Assembly: GCA_003021335.1 (NCBI GenBank)
Contig: PXQL01000043.1
Span: forward strand, 1-16,400
Direction of reading: 5' to 3'
Origin: Halobacteriales archaeon QH_10_67_13
Lineage (GTDB): Archaea; Halobacteriota; Halobacteria; Halobacteriales; Haloarculaceae
DNA length: 16,400 nt
Part shown: in pieces, positions 1 to 6,427 of the stretch
Layout: each line of letters opens with the position of its first letter
Position numbering within the stretch: the first letter of the stretch is position 1
Made by a program: the position numbers and the translations under genes
Notes under the pieces: generated by a model
Seen by the model: the letters and a program-made list of their open reading frames with translations, nothing else
Told to the model about the DNA's origin: nothing
The model's database searches: none

Positions 1-1276
1 AGATCGACTCGAGCGGCTGGAAGCCCCCGCTGTCGATCGATCCGACGAAGAACTCGTCGCCGCCGGTAATGTTCTCAGCGCTCGCGAAGCCAACGGTCAC
101 ACCGGTGGCGGTCGCCTCGCCGGTGTTTGCGACCTCGCCGCTGACCCGCGCGCCGTTGACGTTCAGATTCGTTAGCTGAACCGGATCGTCGTTCCGCGGA
201 CCCGTGTACGACACCTCGGCGGTGGTCGTTTGCTCGACACCGTCAAGAGCGTACTCGATTCTAAGCGGCACAGTCGATCGGTTCTCGGAGAGCGTCGCCG
301 TCAGCTCGAACGTCTCCGTCTCGTCACCCACAACGTCAGGAATAAACGCCTCCGGGGCGGGGCGAGCGGGCCCGGTTCCGGAGACGTCGGCCGGCCTGAG
401 TTCGACGTTTCGGACGATCGCGTCGCCGTCGGTGAACACCGACCCGGTGACTTTGACTCCGTTCGGCGCGTTCGAGACGCTCACGTTCGAGATACCGACC
501 ACGTCCTCGCCGGTTGCCCGCTCGGCGAACTCGGCGGTAACCGATCTAGTTCGCTCCCAGGTGCTCCCGTCGTCGGTTTCGAAGGTAAGCGCCAGATCGA
601 AGCTGTAGGTTCCGGCCGGAGCACCCTGAACGTCGAAGATAAGCTCGCGGGTCTCGCCGGGTTCGAGCGTCGGCACGACCGCCCGATCGGTGAGCAGGCT
701 GATGTTGGCATCGCCGGACCGTTCAAGCTCTATGCCGAGCCGTCTGAGCGAATCCTCATTCGGATTCCCGACTGTCAGCGAGACCGCCTCGGCGGAGCGG
801 TTACCGGTCACGGTTGTGACCGGGTCGGGCTGGGATACCTCAACCGGCGTCCGTGCGGTTTTCGTCACGGAACTCGACGATCCACGTCCGGTATCACTAA
901 ACTCAACGATCGCCTCGAGCTCGCTGCCGGGGGCAGACACGGAAACGTCGTCAAAGACGAACTCACTGCGCTGTCCCGAGACGATACTCTCGGCGAACGG
1001 GGTTCTGGTCGCGACTGTCGTGCCGGCCGAATCGACCACTCTGACCTCTTCGATCCCGTACCTGTTCGTGCTCTCGCCGACGTGTTCCGCTGTGACTCTT
1101 ACCTCGAACGATTCGGTGACCCAGACGTCTGTCTTGCTGGTGTCGATCGAGACGTTCAACTCCTCGTCCGGAGTCGCGGCTCCGGTTGTGCCGACGACGG
1201 CAACCCCAGCTACGAGCCCGACTAAACAGACGACGAGTCCGACCATCGCCGCGCCTCGTAGCCAGCCGGCGGTCAT
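1..1276 (-). CDS. Secreted or membrane-anchored CARDB/COG1361-like protein, N-terminal part
   Basis: A minus-strand frame is open from the ATG at 1276 to the window edge, about 425 codons with no stop, so the C-terminus is missing. Residues 5-33 are hydrophobic (LVVCLVGLVAGVAVV) and look like a signal peptide or anchor. The rest is a series of acidic, threonine- and valine-rich segments, beginning near residues 36, 149, 259 and 366, that read like Ig-like beta-sandwich repeats (for example ISNVSVSNAPNGVKVTG and GARVSGEVANTGEATATG). Such repeats occur in haloarchaeal CARDB/COG1361 surface proteins, often beside exporters; the family name is an inference from composition. The start is supported by GGAGG 9 nt upstream of the ATG. 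The ATG overlaps the stop of a 33-codon ORF (ATGA) downstream of the lipoprotein gene, so the three probably form one transcript. The role is unknown, probably extracellular. Confidence 0.6.
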   Translation of the reverse strand, partial: MTAGWLRGAAMVGLVVCLVGLVAGVAVVGTTGAATPDEELNVSIDTSKTDVWVTESFEVRVTAEHVGESTNRYGIEEVRVVDSAGTTVATRTPFAESIVSGQRSEFVFDDVSVSAPGSELEAIVEFSDTGRGSSSSVTKTARTPVEVSQPDPVTTVTGNRSAEAVSLTVGNPNEDSLRRLGIELERSGDANISLLTDRAVVPTLEPGETRELIFDVQGAPAGTYSFDLALTFETDDGSTWERTRSVTAEFAERATGEDVVGISNVSVSNAPNGVKVTGSVFTDGDAIVRNVELRPADVSGTGPARPAPEAFIPDVVGDETETFELTATLSENRSTVPLRIEYALDGVEQTTTAEVSYTGPRNDDPVQLTNLNVNGARVSGEVANTGEATATGVTVGFASAENITGGDEFFVGSIDSGGFQPLESI

Positions 1277-1374
1277 CCGTCCATCCCTCCGGCCGTATCG
1301 TGTTCGTTCCGGAACCGGCAGTCGGACACTGTGCGACGGGGCTCGATCGCGTGTACCTGTGAACGTGTACTCAT
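1273..1374 (-). CDS. Possible 33-residue ORF between lipoprotein and CARDB-like genes
   Basis: The ATG at 1374 opens a 33-codon frame (starts MSTRSQVHAIEPRR, ends GGMDG) whose TGA overlaps the ATG of the next gene as ATGA. A GGTGA sequence, matching the haloarchaeal anti-Shine-Dalgarno, lies 5 nt upstream of this ATG and just after the TAA of the lipoprotein gene. The product is basic and not recognisable. It may be a coupling ORF that carries ribosomes to the CARDB-like gene, or simply chance. It has no membrane segment or motif. Confidence 0.3.
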   Translation of the reverse strand: MSTRSQVHAIEPRRTVSDCRFRNEHDTAGGMDG

Positions 1375-1394
1375 GATACTCACCAGTTGTGTGA

Positions 1395-1967
1395 TTAGCC
1401 GCTCCCGGGACCACCGACGAAGGTCGACGAGACAATCTGCCAATCGCCGTCCTCGACGGCCGTGGTCACTCGAATGTCCCGTGTGAACTCGGAGGTTTGC
1501 GTCCCGGACTCTCGTTCAAATGTCGTTTTAACTGTGAACCGTACGTCGACCAGTGCCGTCTCCCCGACAGCGAGCTCCGAAACGAACCCGTCGGGCGGAG
1601 TGAACTCCCGTGCGAGCACCCTCCACGACCGAGACAGAGAGCGGAGTTTCGACTTCGAGAGTCCCCGCAGTGCAACCGCGGGACCCTGCATCTCGACGAG
1701 TGAGGACTCAAACTCACCCGGGGGCTCCCGATCAACTTCGTCTCCGATCCGGGTGTTGTCGACGATCGTACTGTGGAACATCTCCTCGGCCGAGTCCGGT
1801 AATCCGCCGGACGCGGCGACGGTCTCAACGTACGACTCGACGATCATCTCAGGACTGCTGGTGTCGATACCGCCGTCGTTACCGAGTACGGGGACCGAGT
1901 TGAGACACCCAGCGGTGGCTCCGGCCGTGGTGGCTCCACAGCCACCGAGGAACGCTCGTCGCCTCAT
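1395..1967 (-). CDS. Tat-exported lipoprotein, hypothetical (NTF2-like fold possible)
   Basis: The 190-residue product begins MRRRAFLGGCGATTAGATAG followed by Cys21. This combines a twin-arginine motif (RRAFL), a short hydrophobic stretch and a lipobox (TAGC), the usual signature of haloarchaeal Tat lipoproteins, so it should be anchored outside the cell membrane. The mature part starts with an Asp/Ser linker, then an alpha+beta domain (PEMIVESYVETVAASGG near residues 39-55, ending in strands with DGDWQIVSSTF). That outline is compatible with an NTF2-like fold but this is a guess. The frame is open further upstream to 2225, but I chose 1967 because the signal peptide begins there and a TATA-like element sits 20-28 bp ahead. 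It heads an apparent operon with the CARDB-like gene, so the two products may act together at the cell surface. Confidence 0.72.
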   Translation of the reverse strand: MRRRAFLGGCGATTAGATAGCLNSVPVLGNDGGIDTSSPEMIVESYVETVAASGGLPDSAEEMFHSTIVDNTRIGDEVDREPPGEFESSLVEMQGPAVALRGLSKSKLRSLSRSWRVLAREFTPPDGFVSELAVGETALVDVRFTVKTTFERESGTQTSEFTRDIRVTTAVEDGDWQIVSSTFVGGPGSG

Positions 1968-1986
1968 GCGCGTCGTTGACGCTCGG

Positions 1987-1995
1987 ATTAAAAAG
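1987..1995 (-). promoter_or_regulatory. TATA-like element of the lipoprotein operon
   Basis: On the minus strand this reads CTTTTTAAT in GC-rich surroundings, 20-28 bp before the ATG at 1967. The spacing suits an archaeal TATA box driving an mRNA with almost no leader. Confidence 0.55.
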
Positions 1996-2255
1996 CCCCC
2001 TTCGGGTAGTCTCTCCGTGCGAAACGATCGTATCGCCTCGATCCCGCCTCTCCGGCGTGCAGTCTGTGATACCGGCTCCGTCGAGACCGCGCCCGGAGCT
2101 GTCGCACCCTCGATGGTCGCGGACGATCCGAATCCAAATCGACGCGAGGTCACAGAGTCACAGCGAGTGATCACCCTGCGGGAGCGGTACGCCTGCGGCC
2201 GGTCGTTCACGGGTGACCCGCTCAATTCCCGGAACCGCGAGTCTCAATCATCTCG

Positions 2256-2330
2256 CAGAGACTTGCGGCCGCCGAGATCGAGCTGACCGACGACGAGTAC
2301 GCTCGTCTCGAGGCCGTCGCGACGGCCTGA
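2256..2330 (+). pseudogene. Possible C-terminal remnant of an aldo/keto reductase
   Basis: The plus strand encodes QRLAAAEIELTDDEYARLEA followed by VATA and a TGA. This strongly resembles the C-terminal helix of haloarchaeal aldo/keto reductases (a pattern like LAAAEIELTDEEYARL). Upstream in the same frame there is a stop at 2214-2216 and no reductase sequence, so at most a decayed tail remains. The match is from memory of the family and covers only about 20 residues, so chance is not excluded. Confidence 0.35.
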
Positions 2331-2359
2331 GCCGTCGGCGGCGAGCGCCGGCTGACCGA

Positions 2360-3616
2360 TCACTCGGCTAAGTGTTCGCGCACGCCCTCGACGGTCCCGG
2401 GGACGGGCTCGGGGTCGCCGCCCGCGACCGCGGCCGCGTCGGGATCTTTCAGTAGGTGGGCGGTCGCCAGACAGACCACCTCCTCGTCGGCCGCGACGAC
2501 GCCCCGCTCGCGCAGTTCCCGCAGGCCGGCGAGCGAGGCCGCCGAGGCCGGCTCGACGCCGATCCCCTCGCCCGCGAGCGCCCGCTGTGCGTCGGTGATC
2601 GCCTCGTCGCTGACGGCGACGGCGGTCCCGCCGGTCTCTCGGATCCCAGGCAGGGCCTTGGGCGCGTTAACCGGGTTACCGATCCGGATCGCCGTCGCGA
2701 TCGTCTCGACATCCGTCCAGCGCCGGGGCTCGTCCCGGCCGCGTTCGATCGCCTCGACCATCGGCGCCGCGCCGGCCGCCTGGACGCCAGTGAGCGCGGG
2801 CACCTCGCTCTCCGCGAGCGCGCCGCTCGCGACCAGCTCCCGGAAGGTCTTGTACAGGGCGGCGGTATTGCCGGCGTTGCCGACCGGGAGGACGATCCGG
2901 TCGGGATAGGATCCCTCCTCGTCGCGGAACTGTTCTAATATTTCGAGACCGATCGTCTTCTGGCCCTCGAGTCGGAAGGGATTCAGCGAGTTGAGCAGGT
3001 ACGCCTCGCCGCTGCGGGCGAGCGCCTGGACGATATCCAGGCAGGTGTCGAAGTTGCCGTCGACCTCGAGGATGCGCGCGCCGTGGAGACTCGCCTGGGC
3101 GAGCTTGCCGGCAGCGACTTTCCCCCGGGGGAGGAGCACGAGCGTCTCCAGCCCGGCACGGGCGCCGTAGGCCGACAGCGCCGCGCTCGTGTTGCCCGTC
3201 GAGGCACAGGCCAACCGGTCGACGCCGGCCCGCTGTGCCACCGCGACGCCGACGGTCATCCCGCGATCCTTGAAGCTCCCGGTGGGATTCATCCCCTCGT
3301 GTTTGATCCGGAGCCGCGCGAGCCCGAGCTCGGCCTCGAGGTCGGGAACCTCGTGAAGCGGCGTCGCTCCCTCGGGCAGGGAGACGCCGGCCTCGACCGG
3401 GAGCGCGGCGTCGTACCGCCAGACGCCGGTTCCCGAGAAGTCACGCCAGGTCGGCAGCTCGGCGTACCGCACCTCGAGTAACCCGTCACAATCGCAGGTG
3501 TACCTGACCTCGGCAAAGGGCGGATACGTCTCTCCGCACTCGATACACTCGAGCCAGGTCCCGGCCGTGGCACAGGCCGGGTCGGAGCGGTCGCCCCGCA
3601 ACGCCAGGTCTGCCAT
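2360..3616 (-). CDS. thrC: Threonine synthase
   Basis: The 418-residue cytoplasmic enzyme converts O-phosphohomoserine to threonine and phosphate with pyridoxal phosphate, the last step of threonine synthesis. The N-terminus has a small Cys4 zinc-ribbon-like element (C24, C27, C41, C43), common in archaeal ThrC. NPTGSFKDRG contains the PLP-binding Lys116, GNTSAALSA near 141 belongs to the PLP/phosphate site, and LPVGNAGN near 243 is the glycine-rich phosphate loop. GIGVEPASAASLAG near the C-terminus is characteristic. The length is normal for the family and no lesion is visible. A TATA-like element lies 22-29 bp before the ATG, supporting the start at 3616 and a nearly leaderless mRNA. The HTH gene lies immediately upstream on the same strand and shares promoter-proximal sequence with thrC. 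Confidence 0.96.
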   Translation of the reverse strand: MADLALRGDRSDPACATAGTWLECIECGETYPPFAEVRYTCDCDGLLEVRYAELPTWRDFSGTGVWRYDAALPVEAGVSLPEGATPLHEVPDLEAELGLARLRIKHEGMNPTGSFKDRGMTVGVAVAQRAGVDRLACASTGNTSAALSAYGARAGLETLVLLPRGKVAAGKLAQASLHGARILEVDGNFDTCLDIVQALARSGEAYLLNSLNPFRLEGQKTIGLEILEQFRDEEGSYPDRIVLPVGNAGNTAALYKTFRELVASGALAESEVPALTGVQAAGAAPMVEAIERGRDEPRRWTDVETIATAIRIGNPVNAPKALPGIRETGGTAVAVSDEAITDAQRALAGEGIGVEPASAASLAGLRELRERGVVAADEEVVCLATAHLLKDPDAAAVAGGDPEPVPGTVEGVREHLAE

Positions 3617-3626
3617 TACCGGGTCG
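3617..3626 (-). promoter_or_regulatory. Candidate operator at thrC start (CGACCCGGTA)
   Basis: Between the TATA element and the thrC ATG the minus strand carries TCGACCCGGTAATGGCAG. An almost identical sequence, TCGACCCGGTATGGCAG, precedes and overlaps the start of the adjacent HTH gene. A further copy of the core lies at 3657-3666, behind the thrC TATA element. The placement next to the start of a leaderless transcript suits a repressor site, but binding is inferred. Confidence 0.35.
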
Positions 3627-3637
3627 ACACGCCGGCG

Positions 3638-3645
3638 AATAAAAA
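3638..3645 (-). promoter_or_regulatory. TATA-like element of thrC
   Basis: The minus strand reads TTTTTATT, 22-29 bp upstream of the thrC ATG. This fits transcription starting at or next to the start codon. Confidence 0.6.
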
Positions 3646-3656
3646 GGGATCGGGTC

Positions 3657-3666
3657 TACCGGGTCG
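3657..3666 (-). promoter_or_regulatory. Second copy of the CGACCCGGTA core upstream of thrC
   Basis: This is an exact repeat of the 10-bp core found at 3617-3626, 40 bp further upstream and beyond the TATA element. Two copies flanking a promoter could serve one regulator. It could also be coincidence in GC-rich DNA. Confidence 0.25.
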
Positions 3667-3713
3667 GGCGCCAGTCGTCTCTAGAGTAGCCGACAGAACG
3701 CCGGGCGAGTGGG

Positions 3714-4124
3714 TTATCGAGAGCCGGGACCGAACCCGTCGATGCGTTCGTCGACGGTCGCCGTCCAGGCCTCGAGGGTCTCGCGGAGCAGCTCGCGGGC
3801 TTCCGAGAGCGGCGTCGCGGAGTACTGGTAGACGTGCCCGCCGCCGTCGAGCAGCCGGCGCTCGCGGCGGGCCAGACCCTTCTCGCGGAGTGTCGCGAGC
3901 GAGCGGTTGACGTTGCTGCGGTCGCGGTCGAGCACCGAGGATAGCTCCGCGACCGTACTCGCGGGCTGATCGAGCAGCGTCTCGTAGGTTCGGACCTCGT
4001 GATGCTGGATGTCAAACACGCAGGTGAGCGCCTCCTCGAGCGACGGGCCCTCGTCGACGACGAGCCCGTCGAACCGGTCGTCGGTCTGGTCGCTTCGCGC
4101 TGGGGAGTTGTCTGCCTCTGCCAT
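3714..4124 (-). CDS. Winged-HTH transcriptional regulator (TrmB/MarR-like)
   Basis: The 136-residue acidic protein has a helix-turn-helix around residues 48-92: LDQPASTVAELSSVLDRDRS, then NVNRSLATLREKGLARRER, followed by a wing (RRLLDGGGHVYQYSATPLSE). The pattern of a first helix, DRDRSNVNRSLATL recognition helix and beta wing matches archaeal TrmB/MarR-like regulators. The C-terminal helix (ARELLRETLEAWTATVDERI) may dimerise. The frame extends upstream to 4496, but I chose 4124 because a TATA-like element lies 25-31 bp ahead and the product then has a normal length. The gene lies between a small unknown gene and thrC on the same strand. The sequence before its start is shared with thrC, so it may control itself and thrC. 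Its signal is unknown. Confidence 0.8.
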   Translation of the reverse strand: MAEADNSPARSDQTDDRFDGLVVDEGPSLEEALTCVFDIQHHEVRTYETLLDQPASTVAELSSVLDRDRSNVNRSLATLREKGLARRERRLLDGGGHVYQYSATPLSEARELLRETLEAWTATVDERIDGFGPGSR

Positions 4125-4134
4125 ACCGGGTCGA
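4124..4134 (-). promoter_or_regulatory. Candidate operator at the HTH gene start
   Basis: The minus strand reads TCGACCCGGTA and its last base is the A of the start ATG. With ATGGCAG following, it matches the thrC start region apart from one extra base there. The position suggests autoregulation; this is inference from sequence alone. Confidence 0.35.
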
Positions 4135-4148
4135 ACGGCACGGCGGCG

Positions 4149-4155
4149 AATAAAT
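4149..4155 (-). promoter_or_regulatory. TATA-like element of the HTH gene
   Basis: The minus strand reads ATTTATT, 25-31 bp upstream of the ATG at 4124, followed by CGCCGCCG as in the thrC promoter (TTTTTATTCGCCGGCG). It suits a leaderless transcript. Confidence 0.55.
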
Positions 4156-4180
4156 CCCAGCCTCTCGGCGAGGGTCAGGA

Positions 4181-4489
4181 TCACTCCCGACCGGTGTCTT
4201 GTCGTCCGGGCTCGCCGGAGCGCTCGGCGGTCGAGTCGTCGGCATCCGGCTCGTCCGGACAGCCGTAGCCGCGGTTTCTGAGACAGGTTCGCATCTCGGC
4301 CGCGGAGTCGTGTTTGTGGAGTCGCGTCGGCGTATCGCAGTAGTAGGTGTCGCCGTCGTACCGGAGCACGACCTCGTGGTCGGCGCCGAGAAACTCCGTC
4401 TCGACGACGATCCGGCGGCCGTCGTGCAGCGCCGCGAGCAGTTCTTCGACGGTCTTGTGTCCAGCCTCGACGACAAGCCGATCGCTCAT
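4181..4489 (-). CDS. Conserved-looking 102-residue haloarchaeal protein of unknown function
   Basis: The protein begins MSDRLVVEAGHKTVEELLAA and has a compact N-terminal alpha/beta segment (residues 1-55: GRRIVVETEFLGADHEVVLR, then YDGDTYYCDTPTRLHKH). This is followed by EMRTCLRNRGYGC and a disordered, acidic tail. Cys51, Cys74 and Cys81 with two His near 59-61 could bind metal, but the spacing is not a standard zinc finger. There is no signal peptide or membrane segment. I believe similar small proteins are widespread in haloarchaea but cannot name a family. The gene sits 56 bp upstream of the HTH gene and 53 bp downstream of purO on the same strand. No strong TATA element is visible before its ATG, so it may be read from upstream. 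Confidence 0.7.
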   Translation of the reverse strand: MSDRLVVEAGHKTVEELLAALHDGRRIVVETEFLGADHEVVLRYDGDTYYCDTPTRLHKHDSAAEMRTCLRNRGYGCPDEPDADDSTAERSGEPGRQDTGRE

Positions 4490-4542
4490 TGTTCACCAGT
4501 ATGTTCCCGACCGGCTTGAATCTCGGGGCTCGCCGCCGGAGC

Positions 4543-5172
4543 TCAGCCGTTGACGGCCGCGGTCTCGAATCTGGACCCGGATCCCTCTGCCAAGGCTACG
4601 CCGGCGGCACAGATCGGGTGCTCGAAGGCCCGCTCGTAGACCGTCCGGGCCGCCGCCGCCGCGTCATCGGCTGCGAGTTCGAACGGCTCCGGCTCGGTCC
4701 GCTCGTAGGTCGCCACGAGCGTCGGCTCCGTGACCCGCTCGACGACGAGTCCGTCCCTGCGGACGATACCGACGTACGCCGCTGGCTCGTCCCCGTCGGC
4801 CGTCCGGGGCCCCGAAGACTCGACGACGGGGGCGGTCCCGACCACGCCGGCGATTCGAGGGGTATCGTACTCGTCTCTCTCGAAATCGAGCGCGAGCAGC
4901 GCCGTCGCGAGCGCGTCTCGGGCCGGGTAGCCGAGCGCGAGCTTCTCGGCGATCGGATCAACGTGCGAGCCGTTGCCGATCACGGCTCCACGGTCGGTTG
5001 GCCGAAGGCAGTTGTACGAGACGTATGGATTGTCCGTCTCTTCGGCTGCGGGAGTGGGAGCGATGGTCACCCGCGAGTCACGATCGATCGCCTGCCGGTT
5101 TGGAAACGAGCGCGAGGAGACCCGGTAGGCGCCAACCGTCGGTGCAACAACGACGAACCGCCCGACGTACAT
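4543..5172 (-). CDS. purO: IMP cyclohydrolase, archaeal PurO type
   Basis: The 209-residue cytoplasmic enzyme closes the ring of FAICAR to give IMP, the last step of de novo purine synthesis in archaea that use PurO instead of bacterial PurH. The N-terminus [20 protein letters not shown] followed by RSFPNR is the hallmark of the family. Further family segments are [29 protein letters not shown] and [20 protein letters not shown], with TPRIAGVV and [11 protein letters not shown] later. The length is normal and the gene looks intact. In-frame ATGs exist at 5199 and 5277; I chose 5172 because family members begin at MYxGRF. No TATA element or strong ribosome-binding site is visible immediately before it. 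The nearest good promoter is at 5387-5392, in front of a small ORF that overlaps the purO start by 95 bp, so purO may depend on translation of or transcription through that ORF. Confidence 0.92.
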   Translation of the reverse strand: MYVGRFVVVAPTVGAYRVSSRSFPNRQAIDRDSRVTIAPTPAAEETDNPYVSYNCLRPTDRGAVIGNGSHVDPIAEKLALGYPARDALATALLALDFERDEYDTPRIAGVVGTAPVVESSGPRTADGDEPAAYVGIVRRDGLVVERVTEPTLVATYERTEPEPFELAADDAAAAARTVYERAFEHPICAAGVALAEGSGSRFETAAVNG

Positions 5173-5362
5173 GTTCGTCGGTGACCGGGCCGCGGACATG
5201 TAGGTGTCGGTTCCGGGAGTCGGTCGACAACCGTCGACGGTTCGCGGCCCCGCGGCCGGGCGCCCAGTCATCCGCAAGCGGTCGTGTGACGCGTGTGACG
5301 ACGGCGAGTGCCAGTAAACCGACCGCGAGCGCGAGTCCGAGCAGGACGTGGGTCGGAAGCAT
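5078..5362 (-). CDS. Small putative membrane protein ORF overlapping purO
   Basis: The ATG at 5362 (another at 5365) starts [20 protein letters not shown] followed by [13 protein letters not shown]. This is one strong hydrophobic helix with a positive flank, then an Arg-rich tail to a stop at 5078. A TATA-like element 25-30 bp upstream fits leaderless expression. MLPTH at the start followed by a hydrophobic helix recalls haloarchaeal DUF457-type membrane proteins, which are much longer, so this may be a truncated or internally deleted relative. The tail overlaps purO by 95 bp in another frame, so the true end may have been lost by a frameshift. The first 35 residues are more credible than the rest. 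Confidence 0.4.
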   Translation of the reverse strand: MLPTHVLLGLALAVGLLALAVVTRVTRPLADDWAPGRGAANRRRLSTDSRNRHLHVRGPVTDEHVRRAVRRCCTDGWRLPGLLALVSKPAGDRS

Positions 5363-5386
5363 CATACTGTCCCGATGCAGGAGACA

Positions 5387-5392
5387 GAATAA
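5387..5392 (-). promoter_or_regulatory. TATA-like element before the small membrane ORF and purO
   Basis: The minus strand reads GGTTATTCTG, with TTATTC 25-30 bp upstream of the ATG at 5362. It is the only clear promoter-like element ahead of purO and probably drives both. Confidence 0.5.
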
Positions 5393-5547
5393 CCTGAATC
5401 CGTCGGGAGACCGGCAGCCTCTGACACAGAACGGGGCTGGAGTCGCGGGACAAGCCCGGGGGGTAGACTTTTTTGGATGAACGAACCGTAATGTATCTAC
5501 GAGCGAGCGTCGGCGGCGATCTACCGACAGGCCTGTCGGACGACGGA

Positions 5548-6312
5548 TCAGCCGTCCAAGTACTCGAGAACGCCGGCAACGTTCAGCCGCTCCTCGTCGC
5601 GGGCGTGGACGGGCCCCCAGGCGTCGACGGTGTCGGCCCGCTCGGCGAAGTACTCCGCGACGGCCGCGTCGTCGTCCTCTCGGGCGCGAACCCGGGCGAC
5701 CGAGTCGACCCAGGACTCGAGCACGTCCGCGTAGGCGGCGAGCTGCCCGTCGGGCTCGATACCGGCGGCGTCGCCGGTGAACGCGCCGTCGTTTGCGGGA
5801 TCGTACAGCACCGCCTGGTGGAAGGCATGTCCCGGGGCCGCGTGGGCGGTCAGAGCGTGATCGCCCAGCTCGACCGTCTCCCCGTCGGCGAGTCCGACGA
5901 CCCGCTCGGCCGGGACCGGCCGGGGCTCGACGTAGTGACCGATGCGCTCGTCGATAACCGCCTTCGTTCCCTCCCACAGCGGCTCAGGGTCGACGAGAAA
6001 CTGTGCGCCGGGGTCGGGGACTACCACGTCCGCGTTCGGGCAGGCGGCCGCGAGGAATCCCGCGCCCCCGGCGTGATCCAGATGGACATGTGTGACCGCG
6101 ATCGCGGCGAGCTCTCCGGGGGCGATCCCGAGTTCCTCGAGCGCCGCGAGGATCCGGTCGGTGTTCGTCCCGAGGCCGGTCTCGATCACCGCCGGGCGCT
6201 CGGCATCGAGGATGTAGGCGGCGCCGTACTCGGGGGTGTCGTACAGCTCCATGTCCAGATAGTACAGGTCCGTGCTGTCGCCGGCGGTCGCCTCGCGGAG
6301 GTCCACATCCAT
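5548..6312 (-). CDS. Metallo-beta-lactamase-fold hydrolase, apparently missing an internal block
   Basis: The 254-residue acidic cytoplasmic protein has the MBL metal motif [10 protein letters not shown] (H75, H77, D79, H80), a third-ligand His in APGHAFHQ (H162) and the bridging Asp in FTGDAAG (D181). Substrate is unknown; relatives are glyoxalase-II-like hydrolases. Directly after D181-AAG the protein passes to [20 protein letters not shown]. In the haloarchaeal relatives I know, roughly 40 residues lie here, including a His-Phe-Gly segment carrying the last metal ligand, and total length is about 300. No such His is present; the only later one is H236, in the C-terminal helix region. The lesion is in frame, so the protein can be made but may lack a full binuclear site. 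The C-terminus ([20 protein letters not shown]) is normal. The gene diverges from serS across 115 bp. Confidence 0.85.
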   Translation of the reverse strand: MDVDLREATAGDSTDLYYLDMELYDTPEYGAAYILDAERPAVIETGLGTNTDRILAALEELGIAPGELAAIAVTHVHLDHAGGAGFLAAACPNADVVVPDPGAQFLVDPEPLWEGTKAVIDERIGHYVEPRPVPAERVVGLADGETVELGDHALTAHAAPGHAFHQAVLYDPANDGAFTGDAAGIEPDGQLAAYADVLESWVDSVARVRAREDDDAAVAEYFAERADTVDAWGPVHARDEERLNVAGVLEYLDG

Positions 6313-6398
6313 GTCTTCAAGCCCCGAGCGGGAGGGTGAAAGCGTTCACGGCCCGGCGGCCGACACCGCGCCCGCGGCCGCCGGACGGGAGCGATACG

Positions 6399-6404
6399 GT
6401 TTTG
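6399..6404 (+). promoter_or_regulatory. Weak TATA-like element of serS
   Basis: The sequence GATACGGTTTTGCC places a T-rich core 24-29 bp before the ATG at 6428. It is weaker than the other promoters in the window, but the spacing is right for a leaderless transcript. Confidence 0.35.
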
Positions 6405-6427
6405 CCCCGGGACGGTGAATTCTGGGC

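Larger units (their letters stand above)
1968..2359. other. Intergenic stretch without an intact gene
   Basis: About 390 bases separate the lipoprotein start from the thrC stop. Apart from the lipoprotein promoter and the short reductase-like tail at 2256-2330, I see no gene, RNA or repeat. The minus-strand frame that runs upstream of the lipoprotein start to 2225 has an Arg/Ser-rich, low-complexity translation typical of untranslated high-GC DNA. Confidence 0.5.

Noticed and set aside
230..1225. 331-codon plus-strand frame in the first kilobase
   Set aside because: The minus-strand frame gives a signal peptide and regular beta-rich repeats, while this translation is Arg-rich without domain features.
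5469..5476. T-tract (TTTTTT) as a terminator or antisense promoter
   Set aside because: The neighbouring genes run on the minus strand, where it is an A-tract, so it is not their terminator. A plus-strand start at 5491 would only read antisense into the MBL gene. Nothing else supports it.
5078..5977. 299-codon minus-strand frame through the MBL gene into purO
   Set aside because: Its first 200 residues are Arg/Gly-rich and lie in a wrong frame of the MBL gene on the same strand, crossing its end. Only the final part from 5362 has promoter support.
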